From assembly GCA_050250665.1 (NCBI GenBank), contig JBFWOF010000035.1, positions 3,304 through 67,303 on the forward strand: a stretch of 64,000 nucleotides of DNA. Reading direction: 5' to 3'. Under the pieces are notes generated by a model that saw nothing but the letters and a program-made list of their open reading frames with translations, did not search any database and was not told the DNA's origin. This document shows positions 25,164-32,595 of the stretch, piece after piece (positions within the stretch are counted from its first letter, which is position 1; each line of letters begins with the position of its first letter). The translations under genes and the position numbers were made by a program. This DNA is from JADKFD01 sp050250665. GTDB lineage: Bacteria > Pseudomonadota > Gammaproteobacteria > Xanthomonadales > SZUA-5.

Positions 25164-25603
25164 GGCCGGTTTCGGCACTCGCTTGCGGCACCTTGTTCGG
25201 TGCTGGCCTGGCGCTGTCGGGCATGACCGACCCGACGCGGGTGCTGGGCTTTCTGGATGTGCTGGGAGACTGGGATCCGACGCTGCTGGTGGTCATGGCC
25301 GGCGCAGTGCTGGTCAGTTTGCCAGCCTTTCAATGGGCACGGCGACATCCGCGCCCCTTGCTGGATGTCCAGTTCTTCCATCCAGAGCGCACGCGGATCG
25401 ATTCCGATCTGGTGATCGGCTCGTCGGTCTTCGGCATCGGCTGGGGCATTGCCGGGCTTTGCCCCGGCCCCGCGCTCGCCGGCCTGGCGTCGGGGCGCTG
25501 GGAAGTCGCCGTGTTCGTCGCCGCAATGGCGGCGGGTATGGCCCTGCGGAGCTGGCAAGTTCGTCGGCGCGTCGCCGCCGGCGTCTTTCGTTGTCCAGGT
25601 TGA
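25160..25603 (+). CDS. pmpB: PmpB-like membrane protein (DUF6691-type, pair 2)
   Basis: A 147-residue membrane protein with ACGTLFGAGLALSGMTDPTRVLGFLD at its start and GIGWGIAGLCPGPALAGL later, the partner signature of the PmpA/PmpB type. The ATG overlaps the pmpA stop. The pair together equals one YeeE transporter. A role in moving sulfane sulfur or thiosulfate is inferred from the family and from the neighbouring sox operon. Confidence 0.82.
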   Translation: MRPVSALACGTLFGAGLALSGMTDPTRVLGFLDVLGDWDPTLLVVMAGAVLVSLPAFQWARRHPRPLLDVQFFHPERTRIDSDLVIGSSVFGIGWGIAGLCPGPALAGLASGRWEVAVFVAAMAAGMALRSWQVRRRVAAGVFRCPG

Positions 25604-25701
25604 CCTAACACAAGCAGATTCTTGCGGCGCCGGAATAGGCTCTGCAAGAGTCACCACCAGTCGGAGCGCAACGCGTCGCCGGCGCCATGAGGGGGATTTT
25701 T

Positions 25702-27048
25702 ATGTCTAATTCATATACACCCAGGAGTATGTTTGCCCGTGCTTTGCCTGCCGCGATCGTGCTGATTCTGGCTGGGCCGGCTGCCGCCACCAACGGCTAT
25801 TTCGCACTCGGCTACGGCACCAAGAGCAAGGGCATGGGTGGCACCGGCGTCTCGATGTCGCTGGATACCCTGGCGCCCGCGACCAATCCGGCCGCCCTCA
25901 CTGGCGTCGATGAACAGATCGACCTGGGTATCGCCTATTTCTCGCCGGATCGCGGCTATGACGTCACCGGCGCGGCCACCGGGGCCTGCCTGTCGCCGCA
26001 GCAATGTACTTTTGGCGTGGGCCCGGAATCCCGGCGCAGTGATCGTGACTATTTCCTGATTCCGCACTTCGGCATTGCCCGTAAATGGAGTGACGAGGTC
26101 ACGGTGGGTATTGCGGTCTACGGCAACGGCGGCATGAATACCCGCTACGTCGGTGGCTCGGCCACGGTCGGTGCGCCGATGGGGACTGTACCTCCGGGTA
26201 CCGCATTCACCCTGCCGGGTACCTTCGGCTCCGGCACGGCCGGTGTCGATCTGATCCAGTTGTTTGTGGCGCCCACCTACGCCCGTCGTTTCGACAACGG
26301 CGTCAGCATCGGCATCTCGCCGATACTGGCCATGCAGTCCTTCGAAGCACGTGGTCTGGGCAGTTTTGCGCCATTTTCCTCGGCGCCGACCAAGCTGACC
26401 AATAACGGTCACGACCGCTCCTATGGTCTGGGTCTGAAACTGGGCATCCAGGCACCGATCGGCGAAAGCGCACGGTTCGGCGCTTCCTATCAGACCAAGA
26501 TGTCGATGAGCGAATTCGACAGCTACGCCGGACTGTTCGCGGGGCAGGGCGATTTCGACATTCCGGCCTCCGCCACGGTCGGTTTCTCGGTGGCGGCCAG
26601 CGATGCCTTGACCCTGGCCTTCGATGTCGAGTGGATCGGCTACGGCGGCGTCGATTCCATCGCCAATCCGATCTTTCCGAATCTGCAGCGCGCTCCGCTG
26701 GGCGCCGATGGCGGCGCCGGCTTCGGCTGGAACGACATGACCGTGTACAAGTTCGGCGCTGCCTGGCAAGCCGATGCCCGGAGCACCTGGCGCTTCGGCT
26801 ACAGCTTTGGCGATCAGCCCATCGATTCCAGTGAAGTCCTGTTCAATATCCTGGCGCCGGGCGTGGTCGAACAGCACTTCACCGTGGGCTACACGCGCGA
26901 ATCGGAAGGCGGCAACAGCTGGACGATCGCGGCCATGTATGCGCCGTCCAAATCGGTCAGCGGCATCAATCCGCTGGACCCGGCGCAGAACATCAAGCTG
27001 AGCATGGATCAGTTCGAATTCGAGTTCAGCTACACCTTCGGTAGATGA
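25702..27048 (+). CDS. FadL/OmpP1/TodX-family outer-membrane porin
   Basis: A 448-residue outer-membrane beta-barrel with signal peptide (FARALPAAIVLILAGPAAA) followed by the N-terminal TNGYFALGYGTKSKGMGGTGVS, characteristic of FadL-type hydrophobic-compound channels. The C-terminus FEFEFSYTFGR ends in alternating aromatic residues, and the protein has Gly/Tyr-rich strands. The ATG preceded by GAGGGGG at six bases was chosen over one five codons upstream. It lies between pmpAB and the DsrE-like gene. Members import fatty acids, aromatics or other hydrophobic molecules; the substrate here is unknown. Confidence 0.88.
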   Translation: MSNSYTPRSMFARALPAAIVLILAGPAAATNGYFALGYGTKSKGMGGTGVSMSLDTLAPATNPAALTGVDEQIDLGIAYFSPDRGYDVTGAATGACLSPQQCTFGVGPESRRSDRDYFLIPHFGIARKWSDEVTVGIAVYGNGGMNTRYVGGSATVGAPMGTVPPGTAFTLPGTFGSGTAGVDLIQLFVAPTYARRFDNGVSIGISPILAMQSFEARGLGSFAPFSSAPTKLTNNGHDRSYGLGLKLGIQAPIGESARFGASYQTKMSMSEFDSYAGLFAGQGDFDIPASATVGFSVAASDALTLAFDVEWIGYGGVDSIANPIFPNLQRAPLGADGGAGFGWNDMTVYKFGAAWQADARSTWRFGYSFGDQPIDSSEVLFNILAPGVVEQHFTVGYTRESEGGNSWTIAAMYAPSKSVSGINPLDPAQNIKLSMDQFEFEFSYTFGR

Positions 27049-27088
27049 CATCGCGCTGGTCCATGCCCGGCGCTGCCTGCAGGAACCT

Positions 27089-27115
27089 CGTCGGCGGCCA
27101 TTCCGGCCGCCGACG
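27089..27115. terminator. Bidirectional hairpin between convergent genes
   Basis: A perfect 11-bp stem, CGTCGGCGGCC / GGCCGCCGACG, with a 5-base loop lies between the FadL-type gene and the convergent DsrE-like gene. There is no U-tract, so efficiency as an intrinsic terminator is uncertain. Confidence 0.6.
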
Positions 27116-27116
27116 G

Positions 27117-27569
27117 TCAGGGTTTGATGTAGGCGGCGCCTTCGGCAATCTGCAGTCGGGCGATTTCAGCGACGCCGGAAGGCACGATCTGCACGTCTGG
27201 CAACAGGCTTGCGGCGTCGATGCTTCGGCTTTTCAGGGTGTTGCCGCAGACCCGGAATTCCACGCCTTCCAGCATCAGCGGGTCGACCAGCGCGTCATAG
27301 GAATTGCCGCGGTCGTCGGCGTGACCATCGAGCAGAAAATCGACGCCAGCGCCCAGGGCGACGACCACGATGTGGATGGTCGGATCGGCCGCATGGTGAT
27401 TGTTGATGTTGCGCAGCATCGCAATGGCTTGCTTGCTGTCGTCGAGGTGGTAGACGACCGTGCGCTTCGCTTCGGTGGAGCCTTCGGCAATCAGTCCCGA
27501 ACTGACACACAGCGCCCAGCAGGCAAACAGCAGCATTGCGGGCAAGCGGCGATAGGGGATTGGGAACAT
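27117..27569 (-). CDS. Secreted DsrE-family protein
   Basis: A 150-residue protein with a signal peptide (about residues 1-28) and a DsrE/F-like fold: VVYHLDDSKQAIAMLRNINNHHAADPTIHIVVVALGAGVDFLL, then a conserved cysteine in FRVCGNTLKSR. Exported DsrE-like proteins occur near sulfur-oxidation genes, and their cysteine may bind sulfane sulfur. AGGAG lies about 11 bases upstream of the ATG. It is divergent from the octaheme cytochrome operon and convergent with the FadL-type gene. Confidence 0.82.
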   Translation of the reverse strand: MFPIPYRRLPAMLLFACWALCVSSGLIAEGSTEAKRTVVYHLDDSKQAIAMLRNINNHHAADPTIHIVVVALGAGVDFLLDGHADDRGNSYDALVDPLMLEGVEFRVCGNTLKSRSIDAASLLPDVQIVPSGVAEIARLQIAEGAAYIKP

Positions 27570-27700
27570 TCGGGCGAGCTCCTGAGGGCTGCTGAGGGCT
27601 GCGGAAGGGCGCGTCGGCCAGTCTGCCGACGCAGTGTACCGAAGGCGCCCGGGATTGAACTTGACCGGGCGCGGCGGAAAGTCGTGCGGACTTTGATATG

Positions 27701-27725
27701 CATCATGGCTAAATTAGCTATGGTG
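27701..27725. promoter_or_regulatory. 25-bp operator-like palindrome upstream of the octaheme cytochrome operon
   Basis: The arms pair at 10 of 12 positions around a single central base; the inner GCTAA-a-TTAGC is perfect. It lies about 95 bp upstream of the octaheme gene and between divergent genes, immediately upstream of a TATAAA box (27728) and downstream of TTGATA (27693). Its AT-rich nature stands out in the surrounding DNA. It is probably a binding site for a dimeric regulator. Confidence 0.5.
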
Positions 27726-27820
27726 CGTATAAAGAGTCATGAAGGAGCCGTGGAAATTGCTGGCGCGAGTTCCACGGGTCTGCCTGGCCCGCGGCCATCG
27801 ACCGATTTCGGAGCATTGCG

Positions 27821-29272
27821 ATGAAGATGCGCTTTCCAGCCTGGCTGATCGGTCTGATCGTCATCGCCTTGCTGATCGTCCTGCCGACACTCTACTTCCT
27901 GCCCTCGGCAGAGCAGACCCAACTGCCAGCCGCCGGAATTCCCGAGCGCGCGGTGCACGTGGATCACGCCGACATCGTCAAGGGCGATTTCAAGAGCGGG
28001 CAGGAGGTGACACGCGCTTGCCTGGTGTGCCACGAGGACGCGGCGGCCGAACTGATGCGCACCAGCCACTGGACCTGGGAGTCAAAGCCCTACAACGTGC
28101 CCTGGCGCGAAGGCGCCGTGACCATTGGCAAGATCAACCAGATCAACAACTTCTGCATCGGCACCCAGGGCAACGAGAACAAGTGCATGAGTTGCCACGC
28201 CGGCTATGGCTGGGAAGCCGGCCGCGCCGCCCAGCAGGCCAATCCGGAAAATGTCGATTGTCTGGCCTGCCACGCCGACCCCGGCATCTATGGCAAAGGC
28301 CTGTTCGGCAACCCCGCAGAGGGCGTCGACCTGCTGGCTGCCGCCCGAAGTGTGCGTGCCACGACCCGTGAGAACTGCGGCAAATGCCATTTCGATGGCG
28401 GCGGCGGCAACGGCGTGAAGCATGGCGATCTGGACGAGAGCATGTACTTCCCGAGCCAGTCGCTGGATGTGCACATGGGTGGCGAGCACAACCTGCAGTG
28501 CAGCGATTGCCATGTCACCAGGGCGCACCAGATTCTCGGTCGAATCATCGCTGACAACTACACCATCGAGCCTGCCGAGCAGGTCTCATGCACCCAGTGC
28601 CATACGGGCAAGATCCACAAGGACGAGCGCATCGGCACCCATCTGGCGGCAGTGGCCTGCCAGACCTGCCATATTCCGGCGATCGCGCGGGAAGAGCCGA
28701 CCAAGGTGACCTGGGACTGGTCCAAGGCCGCCGATGCCAGCCGCGCCGAGGATCACTACAGCTATCTCAAGATCAAGGGCGAATTCACTTATGAGTCGAA
28801 TTTTGCCCCCAGCTATCTGTGGTTCAACGGCAACAACGAGTACCGCTATCTGCTCGGCGACAAGATCAATCCGGACGGTCCCACCTACATCAACAAGCCG
28901 GCCGGCAGCATCAACGATGCCAGGGCGAAGATCTTCCCCTTCAAGCTGCACAAGGCCAGGCAGCCCTACGACAAGGTGCATCAGTACCTGCTGCAGCCGG
29001 TGACCTCGGGCAAGGACGGATTCTGGACGAACTTCGACTGGAACCAGGCCTTCGAACTGGCGGTGCCGATTACCGGACTGGCCTACAGCGGTGAGTACGA
29101 TTTCACCGAGACCTACATGTACTGGGCCACCACCCACATGGTGCAGCCGGCGCGCGATGCCTTGCAGTGCGAAGCCTGCCACTCGGCCACGGGCAAGCCC
29201 GGTCGGCTCGACTGGGAGGCCCTGGGATATCCCGGTGATCCCATCGAATGGGGCGGGAGGAAGCTGCCATGA
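27821..29272 (+). CDS. Octaheme c-type cytochrome, tetrathionate reductase family
   Basis: A 483-residue protein with an N-terminal signal/anchor helix (LIGLIVIALLIVLPTLYFL) and eight CxxCH motifs: CLVCH, CMSCH, CLACH, CGKCH, CSDCH, CTQCH, CQTCH and CEACH. Heme count, length and the long C-terminal region fit the octaheme tetrathionate reductase (Otr) family, which can reduce tetrathionate, nitrite or hydroxylamine in vitro. Direction in vivo is unknown; beside Sox genes it may interconvert thiosulfate and tetrathionate or a similar compound. It overlaps the next gene by four bases (ATGA), so the two products probably work as a complex. Confidence 0.9.
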   Translation: MKMRFPAWLIGLIVIALLIVLPTLYFLPSAEQTQLPAAGIPERAVHVDHADIVKGDFKSGQEVTRACLVCHEDAAAELMRTSHWTWESKPYNVPWREGAVTIGKINQINNFCIGTQGNENKCMSCHAGYGWEAGRAAQQANPENVDCLACHADPGIYGKGLFGNPAEGVDLLAAARSVRATTRENCGKCHFDGGGGNGVKHGDLDESMYFPSQSLDVHMGGEHNLQCSDCHVTRAHQILGRIIADNYTIEPAEQVSCTQCHTGKIHKDERIGTHLAAVACQTCHIPAIAREEPTKVTWDWSKAADASRAEDHYSYLKIKGEFTYESNFAPSYLWFNGNNEYRYLLGDKINPDGPTYINKPAGSINDARAKIFPFKLHKARQPYDKVHQYLLQPVTSGKDGFWTNFDWNQAFELAVPITGLAYSGEYDFTETYMYWATTHMVQPARDALQCEACHSATGKPGRLDWEALGYPGDPIEWGGRKLP

Positions 29273-31950
29273 AGCACCACTTTCAGGCGATTGTCCTCCT
29301 GTGCTGCGCGCTCGTCGCGCCAGCCAGCACGCAGGCTGCCGATGGCCCCGGCGCCAATCGACTGCACCCCGACTTTGTCGTGCTGGATGCCAATGGCGTC
29401 AATGTGCTGGACAGCGGCGCATCCCTGTCGACCATGAAGACCTGCGGTCAATGCCATGACACCGACTACATCGAGAGTCATGCCTTTCATGCCGATCTCG
29501 GCTTGAAGTCTTTCGCCGCCAACGCTGCATCCTGGGACTCCAGCCCCGGGCTGTTCGGGCGTTGGGATCCGCTGAGTTACCGATATCTGAGTCGCAGCGG
29601 CGACGAGCGTCTGGATCTGTCCACGCCCGAATGGCTGATGCAGCTGGGTGAGCGCGTGGTCGGTGGCGGCCCCGCCATGCGGTCGCGCGCCGGGGCGGCA
29701 CTGCCTGACCTGCCACCGGATGGCGCCAACCCGGAGAGCACGCTGCTGGGAGACTCCGGCGAGGTCACACCGTGGGACTGGGCAGCCTCGGGTGGCATGG
29801 AGATGAACTGCTTCCTCTGCCATCTGGAGCAGCCCAATGTCAGCGCCCGCGCCGAGGCGCTGCACCAGGGCCAGTTTGCGCGCGCCAACACGGCCACCTT
29901 GTCGGGCTTGAACATCGTCGAGGCAGCCGGACAGGCCTGGGCCTGGAACCCGGCAGCCTTCAACGATCAGCGTGAGCTGCAGAGCAAGCTGGTGAACATC
30001 CAGGATCCGACCAACGCCAACTGCGCCGCCTGCCATGGCGAGGTGCACCCGGCCACGGACGAGCCCCTGACCATCAGCGCCTGCGATCTCGACTATCCGC
30101 AAACAGCCACCACCGGTCAGGTGATTGCCTCGCAGCGCATCAATGCCTCGGGGGTGAATCTGGCCGGCAAGGCGGAGCTGCACCGCTCCTGGGATATCCA
30201 TGCCGAGCGCCAACTGCAATGCACCGATTGCCATCACGCACTGAACAACCCGGCGCACCTGAGCCAGACCCAGGGCAACAATCCTGCCCATCTGCGCTAC
30301 GACCCGCGCTCGCTGGAGATCAACGAGTACCTGCGTCGGCCCGATCACAACTTTGCTCGTGGCCAGAGTGCCCAGTTCAATCTGGCACCCGAATACAAGG
30401 GCACGATGCGCCGCTGCGAGAACTGCCACGACGCGGCTACCAGCCATCAGGCCTGGCTGCCCTATGTCGAAACCCATATGGCAGCGATGGCCTGCGAGAC
30501 CTGTCACATTCCCAGGCTGCATGCGCCGGCCATCCAGAGCTATGACTGGACCCTGATCCGCACCGACGGCGCTGCGATCAGCAGCTGTAGAGGTGTCGAA
30601 GGTCCTCCGGGCGATGTCAGATCGCTGGTGACCGGCTACCAGCCGGTGCTGCTCCAGCGCCGCAACATCGATGGTCAGACTCTGCTGGCGCCGTACAACC
30701 TGATCACCAGTTTCTACTGGGTATACCGGGACAGCGGCGGACAGCAGCGACCGGTGCGACTGATCGACCTGAAGCGGGCCATGCTGAAGGACGGTGCCCA
30801 CGCGCCCGAGATCGTCGCCGCCTTCGATACGGACGGCGATGGCCGTCTGAGCGACACCGAACTGGTGATCGTCACGCCCGAACAGCAGCATTTGCTGCAA
30901 GCCAGGCTGAGTGCGCTGGGGCTTGTCGATGTGCACATCGAGGGGCGCGTGCAGCCCTACAGCATCAACCACAATGTCGTCCGCGGCGAAAATGCGCTGA
31001 ACGACTGCCGCGCCTGCCACAACCAGGGTTCCAGGCTGACGCAGTCCATGCGTCTGGCGGATCACGCGCCGGTGCTGCCGGAATTCGTCGCCACCACCAA
31101 TGTCAGCGGCAGCGGCGAGATGATCCGCGATCAGGCCGGAGCGCTGATCTATCAACCGCAGCCCGCACAGGATGGGCTGTACATCTTTGGCGCCAGCCGC
31201 AACAGCTGGATGGACCGTCTGGGGGCCCTGGCCTTTGCCGGCACCCTGTTCGGTGTCTTCGCTCACGGCAGCCTGCGTTACCTGGCGTGGCGGCGACGGC
31301 CGCATGGCGTGGAACACACCCGACGCGTGCGTATGTACGACGCCTATCGCCGCTTCTGGCATTGGCTGCAGGCCACCAGCATCCTGGTGTTGCTGATGAC
31401 TGGCCTGATCATCCATCGGCCGGACATCTTCAGCGCTTTTTCCTTCCGCGGCGTGATCACTCTGCACAATGTGCTGGCGGTGATTCTGGTGGTCAACGCG
31501 GTGTTCTCGCTGTTCTATCACCTGGCGACCGAGCGCATGCGCGAATACATCCCGCGTCCGCACGGCTTCTTTGACGATTCCATTGCCCAGACCAGGTACT
31601 ACCTGTCCGGCATCTTCAAGGGCGAACCGCATCCCTTCGAGAAGAGCCCGGACGATCGCATGAACCCGATCCAGAAGCTGACCTACTTCGGCATCCTGAA
31701 TGTGCTGTTGCCGCTGCAGATATTGACGGGCGTGCTGATCTGGGGCGTGCAGCGCTGGCCGGAGTTGGCCGGCAGCCTGGGCGGCTTGCCGCTGCTGGGG
31801 TCGGTGCACTCACTGGTGGCCTGGCTGTTTGCCAGTTTCATTGTTGGCCATGTGTATCTGACCACCACCGGCGCGACGCCGCTGGAGGGCATCCGCGGCA
31901 TGGTGACCGGTTACGAGGAAGTCGAGGATCACCCCGGGAAATCGCAGTGA
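29269..31950 (+). CDS. Heptaheme cytochrome c / EF-hand / cytochrome b561 fusion
   Basis: An 893-residue membrane-bound fusion. It comprises a signal peptide and a periplasmic part with seven CxxCH sites (CGQCH, CFLCH, CAACH, CTDCH, CENCH, CETCH, CRACH). A canonical calcium-binding EF-hand loop, DTDGDGRLSDTE at residues 520-531, lies between the sixth and seventh hemes. From about residue 646 there are four to five transmembrane helices of a b561/formate-dehydrogenase-gamma-like domain, with histidines such as RRFWHWLQATS and SVHSLVAW for heme b. It should pass electrons between quinone and the octaheme partner. GGGAGG precedes the start inside the end of the octaheme gene. Confidence 0.87.
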   Translation: MKHHFQAIVLLCCALVAPASTQAADGPGANRLHPDFVVLDANGVNVLDSGASLSTMKTCGQCHDTDYIESHAFHADLGLKSFAANAASWDSSPGLFGRWDPLSYRYLSRSGDERLDLSTPEWLMQLGERVVGGGPAMRSRAGAALPDLPPDGANPESTLLGDSGEVTPWDWAASGGMEMNCFLCHLEQPNVSARAEALHQGQFARANTATLSGLNIVEAAGQAWAWNPAAFNDQRELQSKLVNIQDPTNANCAACHGEVHPATDEPLTISACDLDYPQTATTGQVIASQRINASGVNLAGKAELHRSWDIHAERQLQCTDCHHALNNPAHLSQTQGNNPAHLRYDPRSLEINEYLRRPDHNFARGQSAQFNLAPEYKGTMRRCENCHDAATSHQAWLPYVETHMAAMACETCHIPRLHAPAIQSYDWTLIRTDGAAISSCRGVEGPPGDVRSLVTGYQPVLLQRRNIDGQTLLAPYNLITSFYWVYRDSGGQQRPVRLIDLKRAMLKDGAHAPEIVAAFDTDGDGRLSDTELVIVTPEQQHLLQARLSALGLVDVHIEGRVQPYSINHNVVRGENALNDCRACHNQGSRLTQSMRLADHAPVLPEFVATTNVSGSGEMIRDQAGALIYQPQPAQDGLYIFGASRNSWMDRLGALAFAGTLFGVFAHGSLRYLAWRRRPHGVEHTRRVRMYDAYRRFWHWLQATSILVLLMTGLIIHRPDIFSAFSFRGVITLHNVLAVILVVNAVFSLFYHLATERMREYIPRPHGFFDDSIAQTRYYLSGIFKGEPHPFEKSPDDRMNPIQKLTYFGILNVLLPLQILTGVLIWGVQRWPELAGSLGGLPLLGSVHSLVAWLFASFIVGHVYLTTTGATPLEGIRGMVTGYEEVEDHPGKSQ

Positions 31951-32019
31951 TGAAGCGAGGAATACGGCCCCGGCTGTGGCGAAAGCGGCAGTCCCGGGCA
32001 ATCAACGAGGAGTAGCGTG

Positions 32020-32565
32020 ATGGCGATGAGATTCATCCAGGCGGTCTTCAAGCGGCAGGAAAAGCCCTATGTGCATCCCTATCTGGCTGGTGCCATCCTG
32101 GGTGTCGTGCTGTTTCTGGCTTTTCTGCTGACTGGCAACGGACTCGGCTCATCGGGGGCCACCAGCCGCATCGATGCGGCCCTGGTCGACATGGTGGCGC
32201 CCGCCCACGTCGACAACAATCCCTATCTGCTGAAAATGGCCGGAGGCGACAAGAACCCGCTGGACGACTGGATCGTGCCGGTGTTCCTGGGCGCCTTGCT
32301 CGGTGGCTTCAGCTCCGGCGCGCTGAATGGACGCCTGCGCCTGACCACGACCAAGGGCCCGAACATCTCCAACGGCATGCGCTGGCTGATGTCATTTCTG
32401 GGCGGCGTGATCTTCCTCTACGGCGCCCGTATGGCCCGCGGCTGTACCTCGGGGCAGGCACTGTCCGGCGGCGCCACGCTGGCTGCCGGCTCGTGGGTGA
32501 TCATGTTTTCGATCTTTGCCGGCGCCTACGCGCTGGCCTATTTCGTGCGCCGTCTGTGGCTGTAG
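32020..32565 (+). CDS. YeeE/YedE-family sulfur transporter subunit, first half (pair 3)
   Basis: A 181-residue membrane protein with the signature YGARMARGCTSGQALSGGA. It aligns in layout with the first half of pair 1, including LLTGNGLGSSG near the N-terminus and the NPYLLKMAGGDKNPLDDW loop (compare NSYLGPMVSDGNNPLDAW in pair 1). GAGGAG lies seven bases before the ATG; a GTG immediately upstream is also possible. It follows the b561 fusion by 69 bp and is probably in the same operon. Confidence 0.85.
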   Translation: MAMRFIQAVFKRQEKPYVHPYLAGAILGVVLFLAFLLTGNGLGSSGATSRIDAALVDMVAPAHVDNNPYLLKMAGGDKNPLDDWIVPVFLGALLGGFSSGALNGRLRLTTTKGPNISNGMRWLMSFLGGVIFLYGARMARGCTSGQALSGGATLAAGSWVIMFSIFAGAYALAYFVRRLWL

Positions 32566-32595
32566 CGCGGCTACGCAACGATTGAGGAGAAGGTC

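Noticed and set aside
29113..31809. An 898-codon open frame opposite the multiheme b561 fusion.
   Set aside because: Antisense shadow; the plus-strand frame has seven heme motifs and membrane helices.
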